DNA of 49,222 bases from an uncultured Clostridia bacterium (GTDB lineage: Bacteria > Bacillota > Clostridia > Peptostreptococcales > Anaerovoracaceae), in contig CAKQOE010000017.1 in NCBI GenBank assembly GCA_934255545.1, forward strand, positions 1 to 49,222, given 5' to 3'. The notes under the pieces were generated by a model that saw nothing but the letters and a program-made list of their open reading frames with translations, was not told where the DNA came from and searched no databases. A program made the translations under genes and the position numbers. Every line of letters starts with the position of its first letter. The stretch's first letter is position 1. Of the stretch, positions 25,755 through 34,490 are shown piece by piece.

Positions 25755-25771
25755 CAGGCGCAGTGCGCCTG
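25755..25771. repeat. 17-bp perfect palindrome
   Basis: CAGGCGCA-G-TGCGCCTG, an 8+1+8 palindrome 41 bases past the stop codon of the OFA transporter. Confidence 0.55.
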
Positions 25772-25812
25772 ATATATTAATATTTATGTAGCTTTTATTT
25801 TAAGTTTATTAA

Positions 25813-27051
25813 TTATTTTTTCTTTGACATTGCTCTGTAAACAAATGTAAGAGCGAAGCCTACTACTGCGAGTGCGAGAGCGATCAGTATAGGTGTGCTG
25901 TAGCTTTCGCTTGCATTGTAGCAGTTAGCCATGATCATAGGTCCGAGAACTCCGGCTACTGAGAATGCTATGAACATTACACCATAGTTTAAGCTGTTGT
26001 TCTTCATACCGAACTGACCTGCTGTAAATCCAGGGAATACGCCCATGTATGCGCCGAAGCAGAAACCAACGAGGCAGATACCGAGGATGAATACTGACTT
26101 GCTTGGAGCTGCTGAGCCATAGCCTGACATGTATATCAGACCAAGACCTATAACAGCAAGTACAAGCGCGATAGTCATCGTATTTATAGAACCGATCTTA
26201 TCTGAGATAAAACCGCAGAGTACACGGCCTGCAGCGTTGCAGAGTGCAAGTATGGATACTATAGTAGCAGCTGCTGTAACTTCTACGCCGATCATTCTCT
26301 GTGCTACCAGTGAGCACTGTGATATCATCATTAAACCGAAGAAAGCGCCGCATACGAGCATGAGGAACATTACATAGAATACAGGATCCTTTATCATGCC
26401 CTTCCAGTCCTTATCAACAGCTGCAGGAGCTGCCTGACCTGCTGCAGGAGCAGGAGGAGTCCAGCCTTCAGGAACGAAGCCTGCAGGGCACTGCTTTATA
26501 ACGAACGCGCCTACGATGATAACTACCAGATATATAATACCTAATACCTTAAATGTAGAAGCAACTCCCATAGAAGCTACCATCTTCTGTGCTACAGGAG
26601 CAAGTATTACTGAACCGAGTCCGTAAGAAGCTGTCGTAAGACCGCCTACCATACCCTTCTTGTCAGGGAAGAACTTTACAGTGTTACCGATAGTACAGCT
26701 GTAGATAAAGCCCATACCAAGACCGAGAATAAGACCGTAAAATATAACGAGCATTGTAAGGCTTGTTGAGAAACCTGTCAGGAACGCACCGCCGCCGAAC
26801 ATTACACCGCCGATAACTATTACCCATTTAGGTCCGACTGCATCGTTGAACTTACCACCTGTGATCATTGTGATAAATCCTACTGCATTACAAACTGTAA
26901 ACGCAAGCGCAGCACTTGGAACGCTGAGTCTCTCAGCCCAAGGTCCTGCGAATACGCTCCATGCGTAACCTGTACCGATGATCAGGTTTACAACGCAGGC
27001 AGCTACCAGAGTGGCCCATCTTTTCTTTGTCAGATTCAAGTTATCACTCAT
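25813..27051 (-). CDS. MFS transporter, OFA (oxalate/formate antiporter) family
   Basis: A 412-residue integral membrane protein with about 12 hydrophobic segments in two sets of six, separated by a charged loop containing GFVPEGWTPPAPAAGQ. TM1 has VVNLIIGTGYAWSVFAGPWAERL; the loop after TM2 has GGKFNDAVGPKWVIVIGG; IYSCTIGNTVKFFPDKKGMVGGLTTASYGLG is the family signature. OFA carriers exchange mono- or dicarboxylates such as oxalate, formate or aromatic acids. ATG 27051 (MSDNLNLTKKRW) is preceded by AAGGAGAG; earlier in-frame starts lack one. It is a paralogue of the next transporter upstream, and the two promoters share an activator box. Confidence 0.92.
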   Translation of the reverse strand: MSDNLNLTKKRWATLVAACVVNLIIGTGYAWSVFAGPWAERLSVPSAALAFTVCNAVGFITMITGGKFNDAVGPKWVIVIGGVMFGGGAFLTGFSTSLTMLVIFYGLILGLGMGFIYSCTIGNTVKFFPDKKGMVGGLTTASYGLGSVILAPVAQKMVASMGVASTFKVLGIIYLVVIIVGAFVIKQCPAGFVPEGWTPPAPAAGQAAPAAVDKDWKGMIKDPVFYVMFLMLVCGAFFGLMMISQCSLVAQRMIGVEVTAAATIVSILALCNAAGRVLCGFISDKIGSINTMTIALVLAVIGLGLIYMSGYGSAAPSKSVFILGICLVGFCFGAYMGVFPGFTAGQFGMKNNSLNYGVMFIAFSVAGVLGPMIMANCYNASESYSTPILIALALAVVGFALTFVYRAMSKKK

Positions 27052-27259
27052 TTTAACTCTCCTTTTCATATAACTTTGCATCAATAATGATACATGAAAA
27101 AAGCGTGCTTTGAAAAAACATACATTAAACCAATGCTATTGTATCTTCAAAACAATTGTTTATGCATCTGAACAAATAAACAAACTATTTAATTGTAAAG
27201 GTGCTGTAGATCAGTCCGCAGCGCTTATTGGCCATGCGCTCCTTTCTGAGTACACGGTT

Positions 27260-27303
27260 ATTATAATATTTTGTGCAACAATTTTCTATTGTACTTATGT
27301 ATA
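27260..27303 (-). promoter_or_regulatory. Promoter with activator box, OFA transporter at 25813
   Basis: On the minus strand: box TATACATAAGTACA (27303-27290), one base, -35 TAGAAA (27288-27283), 17 bases, -10 TATAAT (27265-27260). The weak -35 with a perfect -10 and a dyad centred near -43 is typical of activator-dependent promoters. Geometry is identical to the second transporter's promoter. Confidence 0.7.
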
Positions 27304-27359
27304 TTGTTTGTATACTTAGAATTTATACTCTATTTTATGTATTATCAATAAATAAAAAG

Positions 27360-27401
27360 AATGCCGCACTAAGATAATATTCATTACCTCAGTACGGCAT
27401 T
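27360..27401 (-). terminator. Intrinsic terminator of the OFA transporter at 27455
   Basis: AATGCCG...CGGCATT with additional pairing inside (ACT/AGT), followed on the minus strand by CTTTTTATTTATTG. Confidence 0.85.
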
Positions 27402-27454
27402 CCTTTTAGTTTTATGAGATTATTTAATCAGATTTTCAAGACTTTTTAAGTCAA

Positions 27455-28705
27455 TTATTTAGCCTTGCTCATTGCTCTGTATACGAAGCTCATGATGATA
27501 CCAAGGATACCAAGACCCATAGCTACGTAGTAAGCCTGAGTGAAAGGTGCTTCAAATGCCTGAAGAACCTTAGGACCAACGATACCAGCGAGAGCGAAGC
27601 CTGTGAACATGATACCGTAGTTTACGCCGTTGTTCTTAGGACCGAACTGTTCAGCGCAGAAACCAGGGTAAACGCCCATGAATGAACCGAATGCCATACC
27701 TACGAGAGCAGCACCTAATCTGAACATTCCTAACTGACCTTCACTTGTTATGCTCAGGATGAACATACCGATAACGCCTAAAACGAGCATGATGAACAGT
27801 GTGTTTACACGACCGATCTTATCTGAGATAGTACCGCAAGCTACACGACCTAAAGCGTTGAATAAAGCGAGGAGTGTAACTGTAGTAGCTGCTGCAGATA
27901 CTGCTGCAGCGTCAGCTGCTCCGCCTAATACTACAGTTGTAACTACGCCACGGCAGTTAGAGATAAGCATCAGACCGAATGTAGCGCCGCACATCATCAT
28001 AACCATCATAACCCAGAAGATAGGGTCTGCAAGCATCTGCTTCCAGTTCTTTGATTCAGGAACTTTAGCGCCTGCCTTTGGAGCAGGTGGAGTCCATCCT
28101 TCAGGGATGAAGCCTACAGGAGCCTTCTTGATAAGGAATGCGCCTACGCAGATAACTACGAGGTATACGATACCTAATACCTTGAATGTGTTAAGTACTG
28201 TATCAGCATTAACGATGCTCTTTATGATGAGCGGAAGGATAACTGAACCTAAACCATATGTAGCAGTAGTAAGACCACCTACAAGACCTGCCTTATCAGG
28301 GAAGAACTTGATAGAGTTACCGATAGTGCAGCCGTAAACGAGACCCATACCGAGACCCATGAGAACGCCGTAACCGATAACTACCATGATAGGTGATGAA
28401 GCGCAGCCGGCTACAAATACGCCGCCGCCGAAGAAGATACCACCGATGAAGATCGACCACTTAGGACCGATGTTATCGTTGATGTAACCACCAACGATCA
28501 TTGGAATAGGACCTAATGAGTTAGCGAGTGTGAATGCCCATGTGAGTGTTGCCATTGGTTCAGTAAAACCAAGACCTGCAAAGTGCTCAGCGAGTGGGCT
28601 GGCAAACATTGACCATGCGTATCCTGTACCGATCATTACGTTAATAACGCAAGCAGCAAACAGGATAGTCCATCTTTTCTTTGTAAGATTCTGAGTATCA
28701 CTCAT
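27455..28705 (-). CDS. MFS transporter, OFA (oxalate/formate antiporter) family
   Basis: A 416-residue carrier with about 12 membrane segments. It is clearly paralogous to the neighbour at 25813: MSDTQNLTKKRWTILFAACVINV, GTGYAWSMFASPLAEHF, GGYINDNIGPKWSIFIGG, VYGCTIGNSIKFFPDKAGLVGGLTTATYGLG and GFIPEGWTPPAPKAG all have counterparts. It probably exchanges organic anions; the substrate is unknown. ATG 28705 follows AAGGAGAG, the same leader sequence as its paralogue. Its own promoter, activator box and terminator show that it is a separate transcription unit. The LuxR-type regulator lies 650 bases upstream and is a plausible activator. Confidence 0.92.
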   Translation of the reverse strand: MSDTQNLTKKRWTILFAACVINVMIGTGYAWSMFASPLAEHFAGLGFTEPMATLTWAFTLANSLGPIPMIVGGYINDNIGPKWSIFIGGIFFGGGVFVAGCASSPIMVVIGYGVLMGLGMGLVYGCTIGNSIKFFPDKAGLVGGLTTATYGLGSVILPLIIKSIVNADTVLNTFKVLGIVYLVVICVGAFLIKKAPVGFIPEGWTPPAPKAGAKVPESKNWKQMLADPIFWVMMVMMMCGATFGLMLISNCRGVVTTVVLGGAADAAAVSAAATTVTLLALFNALGRVACGTISDKIGRVNTLFIMLVLGVIGMFILSITSEGQLGMFRLGAALVGMAFGSFMGVYPGFCAEQFGPKNNGVNYGIMFTGFALAGIVGPKVLQAFEAPFTQAYYVAMGLGILGIIMSFVYRAMSKAK

Positions 28706-28915
28706 TTTGAAACTCTCCTTTTCTTAAGAACACTGCATTTTAAAAATGCATATAATAGCGTGCCCGGCTCATACCGGACGTTATTAAGTGTACCTTTAAA
28801 AAAGAACAGATCTCACTCAATTTCTTAAATTTTCTCTATTCAGTTTTAAAAGGTACTTATTAAGAAATGCACTGTAGCCCTTGATAATCATGTGCATCTC
28901 TTAATTACAGGTATG

Positions 28916-28959
28916 ATTATAATATAAAAATATCCATTTGTATAGTATACTAAAGTATA
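28916..28959 (-). promoter_or_regulatory. Promoter with activator box, OFA transporter at 27455
   Basis: On the minus strand: perfect palindrome TATACTTTAGTATA (28959-28946), one base, -35 TATACA (28944-28939), 17 bases, -10 TATAAT (28921-28916). The dyad centre is about 43 bases upstream of the predicted start, the position used by LuxR-type class II activators. Confidence 0.75.
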
Positions 28960-29213
28960 TTTATATGTGCACCAACAATATTTATGACAATTAATATTAC
29001 GCTCATCATTTAAGTTTCAACGTTTTTAATAAATTTATACGCTGTAAAAAAAATATTTGTCAGACAATATTATTTATACAAAATATTATGTTGTGCTTAC
29101 TTTAATACAATATTTGCCTTAAAAGTATCACTGATCAAAATAGGATGCCGAGCGCTCTGCGCTCATGAATAACTGCGATCCTGCTGTACAAATGCATGTA
29201 AGCCAATCGTGTT

Positions 29214-29230
29214 CGTCCGCCGGGCGGACG
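29214..29230. repeat. 17-bp perfect palindrome
   Basis: CGTCCGCC-G-GGCGGACG. Its arms are identical to those of the palindrome at 40869-40885; only the central base differs, which is the same palindrome read on the opposite strand. Confidence 0.65.
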
Positions 29231-29295
29231 CATTATCCGGTGCGCGCAGCGCATTTACACGGTATTCATTTTATGATATATGATCATATAAAAAT

Positions 29296-29324
29296 ACCGC
29301 GCTGATATTAAGGTTCAACGCGGT
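29296..29324 (-). terminator. Intrinsic terminator after the LuxR-type regulator
   Basis: ACCGCG (29296-29301) pairs with CGCGGT (29319-29324) and is extended by flanking A/T pairs. On the minus strand TATTTTTATATG follows. Confidence 0.75.
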
Positions 29325-29356
29325 TTTTATCTTATCGTATCATGAAATTTTATGTA

Positions 29357-31834
29357 TTACTGATTAAGCTTTTTCAGAAGCGATGTCCTGTTGCTGACGC
29401 CGAGGCGCGCGTATATGTTGGAAAGGCTCTTTTTCACTGTTATCTCAGCCAGATTCAGCTCTCTGGCTATCTCTATGTTAGTCTTTCCGTCCGCTACGAG
29501 AAGTGCGATCTCGCGCTCGCGCTTTGTGAGCAGGTCAAGAGGTGATGAATCTTCTTCCCTTACTATGACGTTCAGAGTCTTTTCATATTTCTTATACAGA
29601 GCCTTGCAGTTCTCTATGAATGCCTGCTGCTGTGCAGGGTATTCCGTTTTTTTCCAGACGTTTGCGAGTTCCTTACCGTTTACTACAAACGGAGTCACGA
29701 TACCGTCAAGATAAGCTGTCTCTACTGCTTCCTTGAAATGTTCTGCTGCTTCAGCTTTCATATCAAGTTTATCACATGATATTGCTGCATATATTTCCAG
29801 GTAAATAATAGATATTAGATTCTGATGCACTCTCGCATCCTGCATCATTATGCCGTATGATCCCATATACTTGGTATATGCTTCCCTGTCGATGCATATA
29901 CGACCGTATACGATCGCATAAAACGGCTTCAGCGGTGTATAGATATGCATGTCAGCAGGATTGCCGTCTATTATCCACTGCTCTACAAGACGCAGCTGGT
30001 TATAATACGAATACATGAACGCAATGCACAGATCAGCAGTCTGCTTATAAAGCTCGTGTCCGCTGTTGTCAGCTATCATGCGTATCTGCTTGAAAAGCTC
30101 AAAGCCCTTATCAGGATTTCCCTTGTACATTACTACTCTTGTACGCAGGAAGAGAGCGCTTATCTCCATGCCTGTGTGATTGTACTTGCGAGCTACGTTG
30201 TATGCCTTATACGACAGGATCTCAGCTTTATCGTTATGCTCTCTGTACATTTCGACTTCACCTTCGAGCAGGTATTCGAAGCCTCGACTGTTATTTCCTG
30301 TCAGCTTATAATAAAGATCCCGCGATTCATACATTTTTCTGACGAGATCGTCGAGCCCGCCTCTTTCCTTATAGAACATAAACATGACTGACGGAGAACC
30401 GAACATTATAGGCTCGCCCGTACTTATTATCATTGACGGTCGTTTGAGGAGCCTTGCAGCATTCTGGCAGTGCTGAATCATCTTGTTTAGATCATTATAT
30501 GCAAGGCAGAATTTAAGCATCTCAAATTCGCCGGTAAGCTCGTCGTGTTCTTTGAATGACAGGTTGCTGTTTTCTATGTAATCTTCTATTTCGTGTATCA
30601 CCTGATCCAGCAGCTCTTTTTCATCCATAAGGAAGAACTGCTTTGCGAATATCATATTGGCTATAGGATGCGCCCGGCGCATCGCAGTCGAACATGCGTT
30701 AAAAGCATTCAGCATTCCTTCCCTGTTGAGTTCAGACATGCCTTCGCCTTTGTCTCGTTCAAACGACTTGAGCATATCCTCAAAGTTTCCGCTCTTGTAA
30801 TAGCAGAGCGTGGCCTGGAAGAATCTTCCGTTGAGATAGTACCAGTCAGCCGCATGTCTGTATACTTCTTTTCTGTATCTTATATCCTTTTGCGAAAGGC
30901 GTAACTGAAGATATTCTGCAAAAAACTTCTGTATCCTGTAATTTCTGTACTTTTCATCAAATTTTACAAATTCATTTGAATCAACTATACTGTTCAGCAA
31001 CTCAACAGGGTCGTCCTTGCGGCGCACGAAACGCGCCTGCTCCTTCGTAAATTTATCGAATATACATACTCTGAGCAGGAAATCTATTTTATCTTCATCG
31101 AAATGATTATAAAGTGAATTTTCAAATAAATGAAATATAGTAGGTGGAACAGAAAGGTCATTATCATTTACGAATGATTGCATAGCCATGCTTATGGCAG
31201 TTATCCATCCTTCTGTTTTTAAATACAGGCGTCTGTTCTGAGTTATCGATATCGGTGCGTTGCACTCGTCAAAAAACTCTTTACACTCATTTTCTGTCAG
31301 GGTAAAGTCTTTATCATTGAATTCGAGCAACAGTTTTTTTATTATAAGCTCGTCACGGTTATTTTTAAACTTGTTTCTTCCGATGAGCACTATATGCAGC
31401 TTCGGATTGCATTCGCGGGCGATTATTTCAAACAGAAAGTTAAGTTCATCAGTCATTGCTTTGTAATAATCATCAATGATCCAGAATATATCTTCCCGAA
31501 GTTCCATATTGCCGATCACGCCTGCTATATTTACAGCTCCCACTGATGTCTCAGGATAGCCTGCATCAGAGACTTTTTGCGCAGTCTCACTGTCTATCTC
31601 GTAAAGCGCTTTACAAAGCTGATCCCAGAAAAGTTCCGGTGAATCACTAAAAACGGTCTGACAGACATTTCGCAGCTCGTTTCTTTTTATATACTCCATA
31701 ACGCACGTAGTTTTACCGTAACCCAACGGTGATTCCATTACTATAAGCGGATATTTTTTCATGGTATTCATCTTATCTATCATCCGCTCACTGAGATATT
31801 TTCTTTCTGTATTCGCTTTGTATCTTCTTACCAT
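29357..31834 (-). CDS. LuxR-family ATP-dependent activator (MalT-like, LAL type)
   Basis: An 825-residue regulator. A P-loop (residues 34-43, ESPLGYGKTT) and Walker B-like FWIIDDYY begin the STAND ATPase domain; a long helical repeat region (about 330-740) follows; the C-terminus (about 765-825) is a LuxR helix-turn-helix with LTKREREIALLVADGKTNIEIARELNLAEITVKKSLSNIYARLGV. MalT-like proteins bind an inducer and ATP, oligomerise and activate nearby transport or catabolic promoters. It starts 5 bases after deoB, with AGGAGTG before ATG 31834. The adjacent OFA transporters with matched activator boxes near -43 are its likely targets (inference). A 17-bp palindrome (30667-30683) lies in the frame. 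Confidence 0.92.
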   Translation of the reverse strand: MVRRYKANTERKYLSERMIDKMNTMKKYPLIVMESPLGYGKTTCVMEYIKRNELRNVCQTVFSDSPELFWDQLCKALYEIDSETAQKVSDAGYPETSVGAVNIAGVIGNMELREDIFWIIDDYYKAMTDELNFLFEIIARECNPKLHIVLIGRNKFKNNRDELIIKKLLLEFNDKDFTLTENECKEFFDECNAPISITQNRRLYLKTEGWITAISMAMQSFVNDNDLSVPPTIFHLFENSLYNHFDEDKIDFLLRVCIFDKFTKEQARFVRRKDDPVELLNSIVDSNEFVKFDEKYRNYRIQKFFAEYLQLRLSQKDIRYRKEVYRHAADWYYLNGRFFQATLCYYKSGNFEDMLKSFERDKGEGMSELNREGMLNAFNACSTAMRRAHPIANMIFAKQFFLMDEKELLDQVIHEIEDYIENSNLSFKEHDELTGEFEMLKFCLAYNDLNKMIQHCQNAARLLKRPSMIISTGEPIMFGSPSVMFMFYKERGGLDDLVRKMYESRDLYYKLTGNNSRGFEYLLEGEVEMYREHNDKAEILSYKAYNVARKYNHTGMEISALFLRTRVVMYKGNPDKGFELFKQIRMIADNSGHELYKQTADLCIAFMYSYYNQLRLVEQWIIDGNPADMHIYTPLKPFYAIVYGRICIDREAYTKYMGSYGIMMQDARVHQNLISIIYLEIYAAISCDKLDMKAEAAEHFKEAVETAYLDGIVTPFVVNGKELANVWKKTEYPAQQQAFIENCKALYKKYEKTLNVIVREEDSSPLDLLTKREREIALLVADGKTNIEIARELNLAEITVKKSLSNIYARLGVSNRTSLLKKLNQ

Positions 31835-31839
31835 TTAAA

Positions 31840-33033
31840 TCACTCCTGTATGCGTTTCAGGAAACTCTTTCCTGCTATGTCTGCCTGCAGACCCAGGTAT
31901 TCAGCCGTAAATGCTCCTATACAAGCAAAAGACGTCAACGTGCCAAGTTCAACATCCTGCTTTATATGCCTGCCGCAGACCATTACAGGAACATATTCTC
32001 TTGTATGATTCCAGCCTGTGTGGACCGGATCGTTCCCATGATCGGCACATATCACTAACACATCATCATCTCTCATTTTCCGGGTCAGCTCCGGTATACG
32101 CGCATCAAACTCCTCAAGTGCGCGCGCATAACCTTCCGGATCTCTCCTGTGACCGTATTTAGCATCAAAATCTACCAGATTTGTAAATATAAGGCCATTT
32201 TTACATTTATTCATATATTCCAGTGTTTTATCTACACCATCCATATTATCTTCAGTATGTACGCTTGAAGTTATTCCCCTGCCGTTAAATATATCGATTA
32301 TCTTGCCTACAGCGCAGACTTCCATACCTGCATCGCTTATATCATCAAGTACCGTCCTTCCGAACGGCTCAAGCGCATAATCCCTGCGGTCTGACGTCCT
32401 TATGCACTGACCGTCTTTCATTATGAATGGACGTGCTATGACTCTTCCTACAAGAAGATCGCCTGTAAGCATGTTTCTTGCTTTCCGGCACATTTCATAA
32501 AGCCGTTCCAGCGGTATGACCGAAGTGTCGGCAGCTATCTGAAAAACGCTGTCTGCCGATGTGTATACTATCGGTCTTTTGGTCCTCCTGTGGAGCTCCC
32601 CGTATTGTTTTATTATTTCTGTACCTGACGCAGAAATATTTCCTATTATCTGCGTTCCTATCGCCTTTTCAAATTCCTTTATAAAATCAGGCGGAAAGCC
32701 TGTGTCTGTAAATGTTTTAAACGGAGTTTCCGTAATAAGGCCCGCTATCTCCCAGTGCCCTGTAATAGTGTCCTTGCCGGCTGAACGTTCAGCCGCCCTG
32801 CCGTATGCTCCGCATACATGGATATCAGATCCATTCATATTTCCATAATTTATATTTGCGCCCTCTATAGACGCAAGACCGAGACTGCAGAGATTGGGAA
32901 GCGACAAGGTCGGAACCCTCTCAGCGATATGGCCAAGTGTCGATGCTCCCGCATCGCCGTACTCATCAGCGTCAGGCATCTCGCCAATACCTACGCTGTC
33001 CATAACTATAAGTATTACTCTCCTGTTATTCAT
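31840..33033 (-). CDS. deoB: Phosphopentomutase
   Basis: A 397-residue member of the alkaline-phosphatase superfamily. MDSVGIGEMPDADEYGDAGASTLGH at the N-terminus binds the metals; SAGKDTITGHWEIAGL holds the phospho-acceptor Thr; VICADHGNDPVHTGWNHTREYVPVMV supplies C-terminal metal ligands. It interconverts ribose 1- and 5-phosphate (and the deoxy forms) in nucleoside salvage. It starts 2 bases after the phosphoesterase stop and ends 5 bases before the regulator, so the three form an operon. A perfect 18-bp palindrome (32778-32795) lies in the coding sequence. Confidence 0.96.
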   Translation of the reverse strand: MNNRRVILIVMDSVGIGEMPDADEYGDAGASTLGHIAERVPTLSLPNLCSLGLASIEGANINYGNMNGSDIHVCGAYGRAAERSAGKDTITGHWEIAGLITETPFKTFTDTGFPPDFIKEFEKAIGTQIIGNISASGTEIIKQYGELHRRTKRPIVYTSADSVFQIAADTSVIPLERLYEMCRKARNMLTGDLLVGRVIARPFIMKDGQCIRTSDRRDYALEPFGRTVLDDISDAGMEVCAVGKIIDIFNGRGITSSVHTEDNMDGVDKTLEYMNKCKNGLIFTNLVDFDAKYGHRRDPEGYARALEEFDARIPELTRKMRDDDVLVICADHGNDPVHTGWNHTREYVPVMVCGRHIKQDVELGTLTSFACIGAFTAEYLGLQADIAGKSFLKRIQE

Positions 33034-33035
33034 CG

Positions 33036-33785
33036 TTACCTTGCATCCTGTTCTGACACTTCGCCGGGGCCGTGCCTGTTGTTTTGCACGTTATCATAAA
33101 GCAAGACAGGCGAAAAGCCTATACAGTCTGAAGAGACCAGTCTGTATCTTACTCCTTTTCTTACACCGTTAAATGCGCTTTTCTGCGCTTCTTTGCCGTG
33201 AAGATGTCCGTATATGACATCCGTGACAGGATATTTTTCTATTATCTTTGTAAATTCTGTAGATGCTCCCCTGAAATCTGTCACCGGATAATGAAGCGCG
33301 GCTATTATTTTTTTATATCCTGCGTCTGAAGCTTTTTTCAGAGCTGCCTCAAGACGCATAAGCTCTCTTCTGTATATTTTGTCGTCATGCTCATCCCAGT
33401 CTACAGTTATATGCGGCAGCAGCCATCCGCGCGTCCCGCATACAGCAAACTCACCTGCACCGTAAAATGTGTTGTGGATAAATATCATATCGTCAAAAAG
33501 TGAGTTCAGCTTTGACATTGAGGACCACCACAGGTCGTGATTTCCCTTTACCATGAGTTTTACTCCGGGCAGCTTATGAAGGAATTCGAAATCCGACATC
33601 GCCTCTTCAAGCTTCAGCCCCCACGAGATATCACCCGGGACTATCACTATATCCTCAGGTTCTACAAGTCTGAGCCAGTTTTCTTTTATTTTATTTTCAT
33701 GATCATCCCATCTGGCTCCGAAAATATCCATTGGTTTATCGACAGACGTTGCCAGATGTGGATCTGATAAAGCAAAAATTCGCAT
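33036..33785 (-). CDS. Calcineurin-like metallophosphoesterase
   Basis: A 249-residue phosphoesterase. Metal-binding motifs run in order: SDPHLA (about 7), GDISWG (about 51), KGNHDLWW (about 80), LHYPVTD (about 165) and YGHLHG (about 192). This set is typical of the YmdB/CpdA-like metallophosphoesterase fold. The substrate is unknown; the adjoining deoB suggests nucleotide metabolism, though only by position. It is first in the operon with deoB and the LuxR-type regulator, behind an extended -10 promoter. Confidence 0.88.
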   Translation of the reverse strand: MRIFALSDPHLATSVDKPMDIFGARWDDHENKIKENWLRLVEPEDIVIVPGDISWGLKLEEAMSDFEFLHKLPGVKLMVKGNHDLWWSSMSKLNSLFDDMIFIHNTFYGAGEFAVCGTRGWLLPHITVDWDEHDDKIYRRELMRLEAALKKASDAGYKKIIAALHYPVTDFRGASTEFTKIIEKYPVTDVIYGHLHGKEAQKSAFNGVRKGVRYRLVSSDCIGFSPVLLYDNVQNNRHGPGEVSEQDAR

Positions 33786-33817
33786 GGATCACCTGCCTGA
33801 ATGACTTTATTGTTTAT

Positions 33818-33826
33818 ATTATACCA
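33818..33826 (-). promoter_or_regulatory. Extended -10 promoter of the phosphoesterase-deoB-regulator operon
   Basis: Minus-strand TGGTATAAT gives a TGn extension and a perfect -10, about 33 bases upstream of the start codon. No good -35 is visible. Confidence 0.55.
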
Positions 33827-33893
33827 TGAATAAGCGGTGTTTTGCATATACGCTTGTATATATAATTATAATATCAAATTAATAGCATGCTAT

Positions 33894-33910
33894 CTGCTGC
33901 CAGGCAGCAG
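33894..33910. repeat. 17-bp perfect palindrome
   Basis: CTGCTGCC-A-GGCAGCAG, an 8+1+8 palindrome in the gap between the phosphoesterase and MarR genes. Confidence 0.55.
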
Positions 33911-33986
33911 CACTGAAACTGAAGATCTATTTATGCATTGATCATATGCCTTCAGTAACATTATTTATACACAATTCCATAAATTT

Positions 33987-34016
33987 ATAAAAAAGAGGAG
34001 CTGTAAACAGCTCCTC
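33987..34016 (-). terminator. Intrinsic terminator of the CoA-ligase/MarR operon
   Basis: GAGGAGCTG-TAAA-CAGCTCCTC (33995-34016), followed on the minus strand by TTTTTTATAAATT. Confidence 0.93.
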
Positions 34017-34022
34017 AAAGTA

Positions 34023-34460
34023 TTATTCATCCATGAGATTTTTAAGATTTTCATTCATCTGCTTTATCAAATCGATAAACAGATCTACTTTATTACTCGG
34101 GATGCCTTCTACTATACGATCATGAACAACTGCAAGACGTCTAGCCACGGTCTTTACCTTCTGTCTTCCTTCATCTGTAATGAATACCAGAAAAGCTCTT
34201 CTGTCTTTTTCAGTTGTACGTCTTACAACATATCCTCTGCCTTCAAGGATATCGAGTATCCTTGCAAGTGTAGCCTGATCCTTATCTACTTTATTTGACA
34301 GCTTTTTCTGATTTATGCCGTCCTGGTCTATAAGATTGTACAGTACTACAAACTGCTCAAGCGTTATATCGTCTTTGTTAAGAGCCATAGACATGTGCCG
34401 ACGCATTCTTTTCTGCATAACATATACGAGATATGTCATCTGTTCATTGATATCAAACAT
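34023..34460 (-). CDS. MarR-family transcriptional regulator
   Basis: A 145-residue winged-helix protein. NQKKLSNKVDKDQATLARILDILEGRGYVVRR is the recognition helix region, followed by the wing TTEKDRRAFLVFITDEGR, all diagnostic of MarR. Such proteins usually repress neighbouring genes until an aromatic or CoA-linked ligand binds. ATG 34460 (MFDINEQ) is preceded by AGAGGGTG; the earlier GTG overlaps it. It lies 30 bases after the CoA ligase and ends at a strong terminator. A dyad over the CoA-ligase promoter (36440-36487) is its likely operator, making the operon autoregulated (inference). Confidence 0.92.
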   Translation of the reverse strand: MFDINEQMTYLVYVMQKRMRRHMSMALNKDDITLEQFVVLYNLIDQDGINQKKLSNKVDKDQATLARILDILEGRGYVVRRTTEKDRRAFLVFITDEGRQKVKTVARRLAVVHDRIVEGIPSNKVDLFIDLIKQMNENLKNLMDE

Positions 34461-34490
34461 AAAATTCACCCTCTCGACATAAGGCCCTTT

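Larger units (their letters stand above)
25444..25812. other. Structured intergenic region downstream of the first OFA transporter
   Basis: Going left from the transporter stop, the minus strand contains a 17-bp palindrome (25755-25771), TGCCG...CGGCA, GGAGC-TTAC-GCTCC, an imperfect TACGG...CCGTA stem, and GGCGTCCA...TGGACGCC (about 25629-25652), and ends at a strong terminator (25545-25568). No tRNA or known riboswitch is recognised. It could be a structured 3' UTR or a small RNA. A small open frame inside it lacks a ribosome binding site. Confidence 0.45.
27052..27454. other. Intergenic region between the two OFA transporters
   Basis: It holds the terminator of the upstream transporter (27360-27401), the promoter and activator box of the downstream one (27260-27303), and a leader of about 200 bases. 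The leader contains a 16-codon frame (27235-27185, MANKRCGL...) behind AAAGGAG, which may be a leader peptide, but the spacing is very short. Confidence 0.5.
28706..29356. other. Intergenic region between OFA transporter and LuxR-type regulator
   Basis: It contains a leader of about 200 bases and the promoter with activator box (28916-28959), an AT-rich stretch to 29120, then a GC-rich part with inverted repeat GAGCGC-TCT-GCGCTC (about 29150-29164), a 17-bp palindrome (29214-29230), and the regulator's terminator (29296-29324). No gene is seen. Confidence 0.5.

Noticed and set aside
27185..27235. 16-codon leader peptide (MANKRCGL...) in the OFA transporter leader
   Set aside because: It has an AAAGGAG upstream, but only about three bases before the ATG, and there is no equivalent in the paralogous leader. 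Mentioned in the intergenic entry only.
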